DNA of 64,000 bases from Numida meleagris (taxonomy: Eukaryota > Chordata > Aves > Galliformes > Numididae), in NCBI RefSeq assembly GCF_002078875.1, contig NC_034411.1:32692260-32756259 (forward strand), written 5' to 3'. Below are positions 48,601-61,734 of the stretch, in pieces. The translations under genes and the position numbers were made by a program. Every line of letters begins with the position of its first letter. The first letter of the stretch is position 1. The notes beneath the pieces are model-generated. The model saw only the letters and a program-made list of their open reading frames with translations. It made no database searches and had not been told where the DNA came from.

Positions 48601-51600
48601 TCTTCAGCTTGTGTGAGTCATCACAGAACAGCTGATTCTAGTGATGCTGTATCTGTCTCTCATTGCTGAGGGTCTGCTTTGACTATTTCAACAACTATCA
48701 ATTCAGAAGAAACACTTAGATATATTGCAAAATAATGGCATAGATGCCACAGCAAGAAACATTGTTATGCCACTTATTCTATTTAAAAACAATATAAGCC
48801 ATATGTGAGAAATTAAACTTGTCACCTTGGGAAAGAGTTCAGGCTGTTTAAATGGTAATAGAAGTGAAATTTAATTACCTATTTTCTATGTTACCAATGG
48901 TAATTCCACAGAAAATATTAAAGGAAATTGAAAAGGAGAGTATCTTGTAGAGTGTTTTTGTAATATAATCATTGTTTTAATTTTAAGAAAAATCTGTTCA
49001 ATTCTGCAGGAAAAACAGCTGACAGCAATACAAACTGCAGTTGTTTGTCAGATTTAGCTTAGTTGCCACTGACCATGACCATCATTGTTGTGATGGCAGC
49101 CACGTGCTCACTTCTGCAAATTTTCCTCACTGTAGTGATAGTCTGAGAGTTGGAGTGCGGGGTTGGGAGGCTGATGCTGAGCTCTCAGTGGGTGTGTAGA
49201 AGAGGGGGAGCCAGTAGGGAAGTTCCTTTAGGCTCTTTTTCTTTAAATATCCTCATTTGGCTAGTCCAACTCTATTAGAAGTATTAAGGCTCATAATAAA
49301 CTGGCAAATGCTCACTGAGAGTCTAGCAGCTCCCAGATTAGAGCTTTCATTTTCCTATGTACTTTCCAACTATGTAGATAAAGCTCACAGCCTCTTGGTC
49401 TGGTTTCAGAGTACCATGAATTGTGGAGTAATTAATCAGGAAAAAATGTGAGATGTTTTCATACTGCAGCTTTAGAGAGCTACAGCTGGCAGGTGAATGC
49501 TGCAACCAATGGTCATGAGGAACTGAACCTCAGTGCCTCTCTTAAGCAGTAAGATATCACATAAGGGGAAAGAGTGGCTCAGTATTGGGTGCAGAAGGGA
49601 CACTCAGCTGGGATTTAGGAAAGATCTTAGATTCAGCCCTCGAGTCATGTATAAATACTCTTTAAAAGACAAACTACATTTATTCTACAGAGAAATTAGT
49701 ATTCCTCAGAACAGAAATCTTTAGAAGTGAATGCTGGTGTCAAGTGTTTGTATTATGGAAGAAGTTAATAATTTTCTCCAGGTCAAGCTCATGAAAAAGG
49801 GAGAAAAAAACCCAAGTGGATCAAAAAGAGGCTGTAACATGCTGATACTCTCAAAAACTGATGTCTCTTATTCTAGCAGAACTCAATACATTAATGTTGT
49901 CTTGTCAAGCCACCACTGAAAACTGATTATATTGTATGCATTAGGAAAAATACCAAGAAAAGAATGAATGCTTTACTAAGCCTGAGATGAAACAGGCTGA
50001 TTTGAGTTTATGGCTGTGCATTCACAGTGTTTTTAATCTGCCATGTCATTTTCTGTTTCCTTCCCTGATGCTGAATAGGAACAAAATGGAAGTAGTGGCA
50101 GAGATCTTTAGGCAACACCATGAGTTGCATGCAGCCTGCTTGGAGTACAGGCAGTACTGCGTGGCTTTTTGCTGTCAGGAGGTGGTTTGGGGGTCATTAC
50201 CCAAGTGGAAGTGTGTAGATAAGCACAGAGAGGAGCCAGGTAGTTCTTGTTCCTGAACCTGGTTTGCATTTGAACCATGGAGCACTACAGTACCTGATCT
50301 CTAAGTGAGCCTATGCTGAGATCTGCAGTGCTTGAAAAGATTATTTCTGATAGTTGAACAAAACTGTTTACAGCTTTCTTGCTAATTTCTCTACTCCACT
50401 GAAGGCTGAAGCATAGAAATACTCCGATTATTAATAGACTTCTCATCACCATCAAGATATCTTTGTGGTACTTAGTGTGAATGGACAGTGTTCAGAGAAC
50501 CAAAGTCTTCATCAAAATGACCAGTGAATTACAGTGAGAGCCTATAGCATGAAACCAAGCCTGATGTACTCCTGATCTAGCAAGAATGGTTAGCCCTAGT
50601 TCCAGGAGCAATCTAGTCACGGCACGGTGCCCTTGCTAACAAGCCTTGTGGACTGGCCATGCTAACAAGCCTGGGTATAACTCTGAAAAGGCTGATTTCA
50701 GGCTCACAGCTAGTATCTTTGAGCTCTGCCACACGTTGCTGTGTAGATGTATTGTTTGCCTGGGGCTAGCTGGGGGCAACACACTTGAGGCTGCACTGTG
50801 CTAGGCAAGCATTCTGTCTCTTTGCGCAAGTTGATGAACTTCTGTGTACCGCATTAGCTCTACAGATGAGATGGAGATTATTGGGGAAGAGTCTAGTTTT
50901 ACCTTCTTTGGGTTCTTTTTCTAAGCACAGTTTGTATTTGCCTGCTACCTGGTCGCCTGGGAACTTGGAGCACAAGAGCTGTCTAGGGCTGAGTTTGAGT
51001 GGCTAGTCAGGACAAGGAAGCTTGCATACTGATAATACAGCTATAGGGAAATAATTACACAGGGCTAGATCATGTCCTTAAGGCATAGACTTGTATTCAG
51101 AAGAGTTTTGCTGGCATGATTTGGATGTACTATGATACTTGGCATGCACAGTGACATGGCAAGTGCTACAAAGACTGCAGCATAATGCCTCTGGCTATAG
51201 CCTCCCTCCTTAGGCCACCCTCAGTTTCTAGCAGAGCAATTAGGGAGCAGTGCTTGCATTCCCTCAAGCACCTCAGCTGTGAGTCCATCTGACCTGTACA
51301 TCACATGGGAAAGCTCCCTGTTTCCTCCCCTTTTATTGTTACCATGTAGGCAAGCTAGGGCAGAACTAGCCCTGTGTGATCAGCCTAACAGTGGTGCTGT
51401 GCTGATAAGGTCCAGAGGACAGAACAAGGTGTCAATCTCCTTTCCAAAGTGAAATGCAACCTCACAATGTTACTGCTGTATATCACAATAAGTAAATAAA
51501 TTCAGTTCCCTTGTTGGCTAATCCCTTGTAGCGATGAAGTGTTCTAAAATCTTAAACAGAAAGGCAAAAGAACAAACAAACAAAAAAAAAAAACTAAGGC

Positions 51601-54600
51601 ACTGCAACCAAGTAAATCTGAGCCAAATCCTCACACCTGAGTTGATGTGGCCCTCCCCAACACAGTAGAAATGTCTCTAGCTTGGCTATTCAAAATATCA
51701 TTTTTTTGTTTTACACTTTGACAAATAATACCAGTAAGATTCTTCAAAGAGTTCAAGGAAGATTTTAAGCATAGCTAAGCAAGAGCCTGAAGTACTGAAG
51801 ATAGAATCTATGTTCTTAATGTAAAGTTAGTATGACTTTAACTTTCCCAGCTCCTAGTGAACAAACAATTCTGAAAGACAGTTATTTAATGGACCAAGAA
51901 TTATGGGAGCAGGAGTCAGAGAATAGCTTTAGCTATCAAAAAGGAACTGAAATGGAGAAATGTATTAGAAGTTAAAATAAGTCTGAGATCATATTCTAGT
52001 TTATACTTCATTATCAAATTTTACTCAGATCTTCATTGCTTTCACTTTTGGTCTGTTCCTCTGGCTTAGGAAGGTCCTTGGAGTTAACCAAGTTTAAACT
52101 GGATTTTAAAACCTTTTCATTTCAGAAACTCTCCAGGATGACATATTTAGGTGATACTATGCATTGAACATGCTCTTCATAGTTAAATCTGTGTTATTTG
52201 TTTTTGGTCATGTTTTATGCCAGGTTTTCTGGATATAACTGTGTTTCTTAAATGCCTATCCCACAGTTACTATTGTTGGGGTGTTACATGGTTTCTCTTT
52301 AAGAACATTTTCAAGTAGAGCTTTTACCTGTCTTTTTTAAAGACAATTACATTCTGACAGCTGCCAAGACATGGCAGTATGCGTCATGCAAGCCGAATTC
52401 TATGAATTTGGAACAATCATCTTTACATCTTACACTTGCAGAAGATAAAACATGCCATTACAGTGGTATCCTGGTCTGCTTTGATAAAACAATGAAAGCA
52501 AGCAAAGCAGCGAAGTACTTCAGCTTTCTGTGTCCTTTGCTATCTTCCTTCTGGCTGATCTCAGCTCTGTTTTCCAGTGTTGATGCGAACTGACCAAGAG
52601 ATAACATGCCCCTGAGAATACAAGAAAGAAAACATGACAGTGCAACAAACTGCAACAGATTGGTGACCTGTACTAGCACGTCCATTTTCTTTGTTAACAA
52701 TAGTTCAAGTCATCCTTTCACTAGCACACTTGTCTCCTAGAGGAGACAGAGATATTCCAGTCAATAAACTGATTTTATTCTTTGCCATTTTAGTATTACT
52801 GGGCTATTCCAACAATCTAAGACCTTCAATAATACACAACTTCATCAGTCTATATTTTTATTCATCCCTTTAACTATTACTTTTTATTCATGAAAACATG
52901 CACATCCATGAGTTTACGAGTGTAATTCAAGAAGAGAATTCCTTACATTGTAAAGAAATTACTAAATCTAATTCCTCAAATTGCAACAAATGCAAAATGT
53001 ATAGACAGAGAGAGAAAGTGAAAGCTGATGAAAAAGAATAGGAGGAAAGAGACCAAATTCAAAGACATTAACGATGTCTTGGGTGAATAATAGATTTTGA
53101 AGGCAAAGATCATGGAAAATGCAGCAGAAATGCAGGCAGGCAAGATCAAAGGTGTGATATTGAGAGTGAGACAAGACAGTATTAGTTCCTATGAAATTCT
53201 GTCTTGTAATCAAAGCAAAATCTTCTGTTAAAATGCCATGTATAGTTTCAGTTGCTCAAGTATTCTGATAACCCTGAAGGGTAAGGCTAACACTGAGATT
53301 CCTATCAGTTAATGATTTACAGTGGGGGAGGAAAAAAACCAACAAAACAACAACAAAATAGGATGAGTTAAGTCAGCAAGTAAGCTTTGACATGTCCAGT
53401 CTGGCCAGACCTTCTACTCAATTGCTTGTCCATCAAACAAAACTGTACATGCAGTACAACAAAGGCTTCACTGATGTTTATTAAAGCTAAATCTGTGCTT
53501 TGTGATTTGTGTCCAACTGAAGTGAGTAGTCAAAGTTGAAATTACAAGATTTTTTTTATTCACATTTGGAAGTTGTAAGTGAAATAATCCAAAATGACTG
53601 CTCTGTCAGTCTTTTTCCTGCTGCCCATGAATTGCCAAAGAATTCTCAAAAGCACTTGCAATTTGAAACTATTTGCAGACTTGAAGTTTTAACAAGTAAT
53701 TTTTGCTCAGTGTGTCATTAAAATGCAGTGGTAGTACAGATTGCCATCTGTAAACAGAACTTAATGGAAATGTATTGGATGATTTTATCTATTTATTTAT
53801 TTGCACCAATTTGCTTTTCCTAGGGTGTGTTTATAGCTTGATTACTCTAGTGAAAAATATCAAATCAATTTAATACCTGAACTGATTTCAGGTTGCTTTG
53901 ATGGTGTGCCTGTCATGCAGCCAATACTTTTTTTTTAAAAAAAAAAAGGGCCAACAGCCCAAATGTTCATAGAGAGGCCTTGGCATGATTGCTAAGCTTC
54001 ACTACATTGCCCTTGGCAGTCAGGTTAGCCAGGCTAAGGCAAGTTCGGATGAACAAGGTATACCCTTCCTGTGCTCCAGTTCACATAGTCATTCTGGGCT
54101 AGACTGAAACTTGAGCCAAAAGGAAGAAATGCCTCAAATTGCACTGTCCCAGAAGTAGCCCTGTGTTAAAGCATCAGACCAGCTGGAGACCAGCCTGATC
54201 AGGCTTTTAGTGTATGCGTGTCTCTCAATAACATTGAAACTGTTACAGAAAATTATAGGCTTTTTTAGAAAAAAGAACACAGTTAATATTTTTGCTGTTA
54301 AAATTGCTGTTTACTCTTACACAGTCTAGTGGAAGTAGGGTAGCACTGCATCCAGAGGCATCTCTGAGGTAAGTGCTCTGAAGTGCCATCTCCTTGAACG
54401 TTCCTTCTATAACTCTTGTCTAACTACTTCACGTACTCATTTCTAGTCATCAAAGCTGCATTAGTTAATAAATTAAAACACTGGCAATATAAGACTGCTA
54501 TCAAATTTGCACAGACAGTTATTAGCATATTTACTATGGCCTAATTGTTTCATTTGATTTATTTCCAAGTCAAAAACAATTTCAGCAAATACATCAGCAT

Positions 54601-57600
54601 TCACCTCAACAAAAAAGTCTTTATTTCCTCCTTAGCCAAAAATCAAGTTTATAATATTCTGAATAATACATTAACTATCTATATCCATCCATCCATTCAA
54701 CCAGAACTCAGTTATCTCTAGGCTGAGCAATGTTTTAGGCTTAAATTTTCCCATTCGCATTTCTGAAAAGGTGGGGAAAAAAAAAATCTTTACAAAACAC
54801 TGTGAGTTAAAGGGGTCAATTTTTCATTCAGCATTGGGATGGGAATTCTCATTCCCATAAGTAGGGGAATTTGTATATTTTAATTTACCACTTAGATCTG
54901 GGTCCCTTAAGCTCTTCTTGCATTTACTCCAGCATCTATTTCGGTATGAATCATACCACTTGCTTTTTGCCTGCTAGGCCTCCTACCACTTTGATTTTTG
55001 CAGCATTTCCTATTTTTTACATCAGCGTTAAGAATCTTTACTGCCCCACAGCGCATTCAAGGCTTTGGGTTTTATTTCACTAATGGCCCTTTTTGAGAGG
55101 GGAATATTACTCAACTTTTACCTTTCTCTACTGTAGGATGATATGGTACTCTATTTTTCACCCATGTAAAAGTAAGAAATTAAGGAGCTTTTTTTGTTGC
55201 TGTTTTTTTTTTTTTTTGAACATATGTAACTTAGCTGTGCATTTGGTCATCCATTGCTTCAGAGACTGCACTTCATTACTGCAATGAAAATTCAGTTACC
55301 TGTGAGAGGGGTTTGGGGCAAAACAACTGCAAGTTGAACAACTCTGCAAGGTGAGGGAGTTGTTTTAGCAGCAGCTATGGCTCTCCCTGGATTACTCCAA
55401 CATATTTTCCATACAATAAACAGTGAGCTCTCACATTAGAAACACGTTCAACTTGTCCATGTTCAGACTGGGATCTTTCCTAGTGTTTCCAGAGGCTTTT
55501 TTCATATGATTGAATTTAAGTGCATGCTGGTTCTTTTGGGGCCTAAATTCTGAAAGAAGCAGGATTTTAAAATTATTTTTCATTTTGTATGCAAGTATGC
55601 TTGAAAAGTTAGGACAGGGCTTTCTATTATCCAGGAGAGCACAGACAGGTGGAGAAATCCTATTGCATTCATGGTAATGAAAGGATGCTGCAGTGCAGAT
55701 AAACACGTTACAGCTCATATTTTGTCTTTTTCCCTATATTTTTTCTACATGGGAGTCTAACTCTTGATACTTCATGTGTTTTACTGTCCTTTGGAATAGA
55801 AAGTGTGGAGTGTCTGCTCCCGAAGGAGATTTAAGGTGGTTTTCTTTCAGACCATGTGAAGGATAGCCATATGTGGCTAAAGTGCCTGTGTCTGCAGCTT
55901 GGGTAAGAGGTAAGGCTGGGCTTGAAACTGAACTCTGAGCACTTAGGTGGGCAGTGCAGGCAAAGCCAGAAAGGCCAGAGAGGCTGACCAAAGTCATATG
56001 AGGAGTTGTGGGTGGAACAGGAGCAGAGTTGAGATCTTCCAGGACACCCATACAGTTACCCAAAACTGCCATCCTTCCTTACTGCAAGAGGAAGAGTGCC
56101 AAGGTCTGAGACTCAGGGAATGAGAGAAAGTAGAATTCAGTAATTTCAGAGATTTAAAATATATATGTGTATGTATGCATAGCTATATCTTTCAAGAATT
56201 AAAGTGGTAAGTGCATACATTCCTTTGTGCTACTGAGAACTTTTCCTTGCAGAAGAAAGCATATAAATCTGAATCTCCAGATTTATTTTCATTTTGGAAG
56301 CTAAATGAAAGAAAGCTAAAATGTAACCATGCTGCAACAACAAAAGATTTACATCTCAGGAATGCATTAGTAAGTGAATACAGTTTTCATGTGATTGCAG
56401 TTATGACAAAGAATAATGCAGTGTGATACCATTCTAGCTTGTTTCTACAATAAATTATAGTAGCAGGTTTTCCGTCTTTCTTTTATTTCCAGGTTTTTAT
56501 TCTTTAAAATCTTTGGTAACGTAGGTAGAGCTGGTAACATGCAATGTATACCGATATTTACCAATATAACTTTGGAAAGCATTGTTTAAAGGCAAAAAAT
56601 AAAGCTATGTCTGGTCATTTATAGAAATTTAAGAAAATATAGTTCTTGTATATTGTATAAGTAGTGCTCCTGAGATGCTTGTAAATTATATTGCCACTCT
56701 CCCCTAGCTCTACTAAAATTCTTTACTGTCTTTCTTCTCTGTGCTGTTCTGCAGATTGTATCCTATGTCAAATTTTATAGGAATAAATTTATATATTTAA
56801 CACTAGTTTTTATTGTTATGTTTATTTTATTGTGGCTCTATATTAAATCTTATTGTACTTTTCCAAATATTGCTGAAACTCATCAAAACAATCTCATTCA
56901 ATTGCTTTTCTTATTTAATCAAATACTAGTGTTATTAGAGGTCTGACAGTGAAATGTCAGATACCTACCCACATAGTAATTCATGTACTCCTTTCTGCTC
57001 TCTGAAGGAAGAGAAAGTATCTATCCAGTGAAGATGGAATAGAGAAATCTTAGAATTTCAGAACTTGAAAAAACACCTTTAAAACTTGGAAAAGTAAAGA
57101 AAACAAAATAAAAAGGAACTGTGATAAAAATTTCATGTCCTCATAGGCATGGTAAACTTACAGTTTAGCATCTTTAGCTCTGGAGGCAATGTTAAAAATC
57201 AGAAAATTGCCAAAGGAAAAGTGAAGTACCTGCATCCTTCCACCTTCTTTAAAAAGAAAAAGTAAATGTGATGTTAGCAAATATAAATAAATGGGCCTGA
57301 TGTTTGTCTTTTGCAAAACAATGAACTAATATGTAATGACTCTCCCATACCAAGACTGCTGCTTCACAGCAATAATACCCCCTTAAAATTTGAGGAACTA
57401 CTGACTTGCATGGGACAGTTAAAGCATGTGTGAGCAGGAAAATATTTCAGGAGAGGTATTAATCCCAAACAATTTTAAACTAAATTCATGATCACAGGTA
57501 GGAGCAATTGGTGGTTCATCGACTTATCCATTCATTCACTTAAGTTCCTTTGAATATTAAGTCTATGACTGAATGAATATATGATACTAAAATGAAAAAA

Positions 57601-58740
57601 ATCTTTCTGCGTTAAAAACCTGCAAATTCCTAGTTTGCACCACTTTGTGTGCATAAAGCTAGGAGCTCACGCACACAAGTGTAGGTGTGCAGTTCTGCAA
57701 AACAAGCACCAGCATCCATCATCTGCCATTCATATCAACAAGTACTTGGAAGTCCAGTCTGAGAAGCCTTTGAAAGCTTTGTCTGCCACATTGTTAATAA
57801 GTGTGACATTAATTTCTAGGAAAATACAGGCTTGAGCTGTGCCTCATTCTTTTCCAAGACACGAGGAAAAGACTTTCAGAGCTTTAAAATGTATACTAAA
57901 TGTGTCAGGGAAACAGGACTGCTGACTATTTTATCCAGCAGAGGTTGTGATTCATTTAGTCATAAAGAAATAGCTGTATGTGTTTGTGTATATACATAAG
58001 CAGAATCTCTTAGAAACTAGCTTCACTAGCTTCTTCCTTCTCTTCAGATACCTCTTCTACTTTCTTTATCTTTCTCATGAATAGCTTTACATCCCAGCTG
58101 TCCTTCATCAGGTCTCTCTGCTCACCCAGGAACAATTTATTGACAAAAACTTACTCTTTCATCCTTCACACCTCTGCCTTTGCCCAAGGCAGAACTGCCA
58201 TTAGCCATGAAGTGAGGGTACAACATGCAGCCCAATGCATCAAACCAGACTGTTGTCTTAAAAAAGCCTCTCATTAGAAAATACCATTTTGCTTTTTAAA
58301 AATCAATGACATTGAAATTGAAAGATGACATATATTAAATAAGCATGTAATTATTTATAATATTTATCTATTTTATCTCTCCTTGTAAGACATCAGCATT
58401 GTTTCTCCTCTCTGCTGTCTCATGCACTGAAGAGGCCCTTTGATTTATGACATTTATAAATCTCTCCACCAGTACAGAAGCCACAAATAGTTCAGAAATG
58501 AGCTCAGCCTGTTTGCTATGTCTATGGGGAGGAAGGAACGGGTGGTAAAAGGAAGAGCGGCTTTAATCATAACTCTCCATTTTGCTTGATAAAACATCAC
58601 AGGATATGAGGCTAACAAATGAGTGGCCCTTTTGTTGTATAGTAAGCATACCAGGTTGTGCTAGTGAGATTCATCTGCTGCCCATTTGTCATCCTTTCAC
58701 CACAGTGTGGGGGGGCGTGTTACACATCTTAACAGCAAGC
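45651..58740. other. unique noncoding DNA
   Basis: About 13 kb without a recognisable gene or mobile element. It contains scattered simple sequence: a C-interrupted T tract near 48181-48205, an A-rich tract at about 51560-51592, a T9/A11 junction at 53928-53947 and a T15 run at 55203-55217. Short open frames on both strands (112 codons or fewer) show no domain. Two copies of GCTAACAAGCCT lie close together at about 50634-50672. Confidence 0.5.
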
Positions 58741-58990
58741 CTTAGGAATCAAGCTGCGCACATGCAAATGAGAGATCCGAAAAGCAGGGTTGTTCCCCTT
58801 TCAAGCACTTTTGCCCCCTCCTTTCTTCCTCTTCTCTCAGCAGAAGTCCTGTGTGAGAGAGCAAAGTAAATCCTCACTGCTGCTGTCCCAGACAACTGCT
58901 TGCTGGCACAGAGCGGCGCTTGCCAGGCATCTGGATAGGGGATCTGCATCTCTGTAGGTGTCCTGACTATCATGCAGTGATCACCCAGTG
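58741..58990. promoter_or_regulatory. possible promoter or untranslated exon
   Basis: This segment is richer in GC and CpG than its surroundings and holds an octamer motif ATGCAAAT (58762-58769). A strong pyrimidine tract ends in TTCTCTCAG at 58840, a good 3' splice-site shape. A donor-like TAG/GTGTCC at about 58957 would close a 117-base exon. In one frame that exon is open until a TAG at its last codon, and the opposite strand is also open for 74 codons, so coding is not supported. I infer only a candidate regulatory element or noncoding exon. Confidence 0.25.
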
Positions 58991-61535
58991 TATCTGGATA
59001 GCTGCTTCTGAGTACCTGTATTCTGACAGCTAATTCTCACCAATTCCATTATGTTTCACTGCTAATCTACTGCTTGATCTACTTATTTGTCCATTTGCTG
59101 ACTCGCCTCTCTTGATACCTGACATATTAAATAACTTAGCTAACTCTTTCGCTGATACCCACTACTTATCTTCTGAACCAGTTCATTGCTACTTTCTTTT
59201 TTTTTCCCCTAGGTAGCTGACTTATACAGTAAATTAATTACCTTCCTTTTAAACAGACATTGTTGCTTCCTCTGCTTCCTCAGTTGGAAGTTGTTGCTTC
59301 TTCCTTTTTGTCAGCTGCTAACTTTTGACAACTTGATTCCCACCCTGCATACTCGCTACCAAATACATTTGTTCTACTGTCATCATCCTTCTCTTTTTCT
59401 TGCTTTTTCTCCCTTCTATTTGTTCCTTCCTCTCCCACACTTTCTTTCATGGCATCTGTCACTCATACTCTTTTTGTTTTCTCCCTTTGACTACCTGTAC
59501 CACATCACACCCTTGAATCTACCATTTTGCCAGCAAGATCAAAATAGACTTTTGTTTGGCTTTATCACCCCATTATTAGTCACCACCATATATAAAAACA
59601 AGGAAATTATGTAAATCTTGTAATTATGCTTGTATTTTCCACAAGTTGGAAAGTTGGTGATATGAGCAGCAATAACTACATAATTATTAAACTTGGATTA
59701 TGTCTAGCAGAAGAGCTAGAGTAAAATAAATCAACAAAAGTATATTAATCCTTAATATATATAGAAAGCAAAACCTAAGATAATTATTACAGCTGATTAA
59801 TAGATTATTGTAAACACATCAAAATATCATTTTACACTCAGGCTGAAAACAAGAAGCTTGTGCTCTTGGACTACAAATTTAAACAATAACTTTTTGTCCT
59901 GCTTTGTTTTTCTTTTTTCCTTTTGAATTTTCTTTTGTCATTGATTGTAAATAGCAAAATAATCAAGTTTCTCCCTCCCTTCCCAGCCTCTGTATAACTT
60001 TTTAAAATGCTTGTAAGTTTTGAAAGTTAACCAAGGGGATAAGAAACTTGGCAATGTTACCATTTCGTAAATATTCCAAAAGTGATAGAAAACTTTCAAA
60101 GATATGAAAACCAAGAGTCTGGCAGATTCCAATGAATACAGAATTCTTTGTGAAATTGGATTTTTTTCATCTTAAAAAGAAGGGAATTACCAAAGCCATA
60201 AGAATTTTTTACTTTGAAATCACTACTTTTTTTTTTTTTTTTTTTTTAACTCTTTACTGCAATGTAGTAAAACATTAGGAAAGGCAGAAAATGCATTTAA
60301 AATGTTAAGGACTGTAAACTAGTTTTAATTAAATTTTCACCTGCAGAGATTTTAAAAGAATTAGGATTTCCTCTTGTTTAGTGCCAAGCCAGTTTAGGAA
60401 ATTTCAGTAGTCTTTTCATAACACATTATTTTTCATTGATCTAATGTTCCATATGCTTTAGAGAGAATTTTCTTTGTCTTTCATTATTCCAATGCAAATT
60501 TTTTTTTTTACCTAAATTAAAAACTAAACTATTTATTGCATAAACAATTCTACTTTTTATTTTTTAATATTCTGTGCAGATCTGAAATTGGTAATTTTCT
60601 TTACTTTCTGAAATTTTAATATAGAATAAAAATAGTTGAATGAAGGTCTTGAGCAGTATTTCTGTGCTTTTGGTTTTATAATGAACAAATAAATGTGATA
60701 GAACTACTAAACTTCTCACTGCATTTTGGCATGCCGTCTCTTCTTACCCTCAGTTAGTATCCTTTACTTTTGACAACTCATATTTGCTGCCATAATCATT
60801 TTGCTGAATGCCACAGGCATTTTGAGAATGGATCCAACTTTTGCTTTCTAATTATTTTCAAGACCAATAAAAGTGTCTGATAACTGAGAAAAGCTGAAGT
60901 TCCAGAGAAGCAATATTTTCCTACAGAATCCATATTTCTTTAATAGAGCACTAATATTACTTCTTCATTGATAATATTTATGCAAAGAATCAACATGTCT
61001 AAATGTCTAGTAATGTTATTCATTTATTGTGGCTTTGTTGCATTCTTTAAGGAATCTCCTCCTTAAGTAACTGAGAAAATACAGAAACACACAAAGAAAA
61101 TCTTTTCTTATTTTCCACTCAATTTCAGAATCCCTAATGATGGCCTTGGCAAACAAAAGAATGCCTGTCTTGGTGTTGATTTTATGTGTGAAAATAAATT
61201 GATGAAAATCGGAAGTTGTGTGAAGACATCCAGCGGAGCAACCATTAATGCAGATAAGAGAATCTATTATTGCACTAGCGTAAATCAAAGAAATGTGTGA
61301 TTCAAATATAGATAATAAGTAATGAGAAAAAATTCATTCTGATAACAGATGTATTGCAACGTGGTCCAAGATGCCTGACCCCAGGATACTAAATCCTGAT
61401 TCACTTATACTGGAACCACATCAACCAACTCTATATCAAAAGAGGTTTTCTTGGTTCATTCCTGGGTGGAGAGTCTAAAAACTTCTGCTGTAATCACAGT
61501 ACATGTGAGTAACAAATCAGTTCTGAACACTTTCT
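58991..61535. other. unique DNA with a pyrimidine-rich tract
   Basis: No gene is supported. From about 59200 to 59560 the plus strand is rich in C and T, which yields a 107-codon frame (59291-59614, opening on TTG) heavy in Leu, Phe, Pro and Ser; this is compositional. A T21 run lies at 60227-60247. The rest is AT-rich and featureless to me. Confidence 0.5.
60227..60247 (+). repeat. poly-T run (21)
   Basis: Twenty-one consecutive T. No retroelement body is seen on either side, so it is not obviously a reverse-oriented retroposon tail. Confidence 0.95.
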
Positions 61536-61734
61536 CTCTGAGGACAGGCTGAGAAATTTGGGGATGGTACAGGCTGCCCAGAGAAACTGTGGATGCCCTG
61601 TCCCTGGGAGCATTGAAGGCCATGTTGGATGGGGCCCTGGGCAGCCTGAGCTGGTGGGTGGCAGCCCTGCTTGTGACAGAAAAGTTGGAATTGATGATCC
61701 TTAAGGTCCCTTCCAACCCAAGCCATTCTATGAA
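61536..61734 (+). mobile_element. CR1 LINE, internally deleted 3' fragment
   Basis: The plus strand shows 'ctctgaggacaggctgagaaatttgggg' (61536-61563), which fits the ORF2 stretch before the [16 protein letters not shown] region. It joins directly to 'acaggctgcccagagaaactgtggatgcc' (from about 61569), which normally lies roughly 250 bases further on. It then runs through 'ggtcccttccaaccc' to a single ATTCTATGA at the 3' end. An internal deletion, or a template jump during insertion, explains the join. The 3' half is well preserved. Confidence 0.88.

Noticed and set aside
59190..59240. Strong splice-acceptor-like CTTTTTTTTTCCCCTAG
   Set aside because: No donor, open exon or conservation evidence follows, and such pyrimidine-AG strings are common in this C/T-rich tract.
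59291..59614. 107-codon Leu/Phe/Pro-rich frame resembling a membrane protein
   Set aside because: It is explained by the pyrimidine-rich strand, opens on TTG, and lacks a defined helix pattern.
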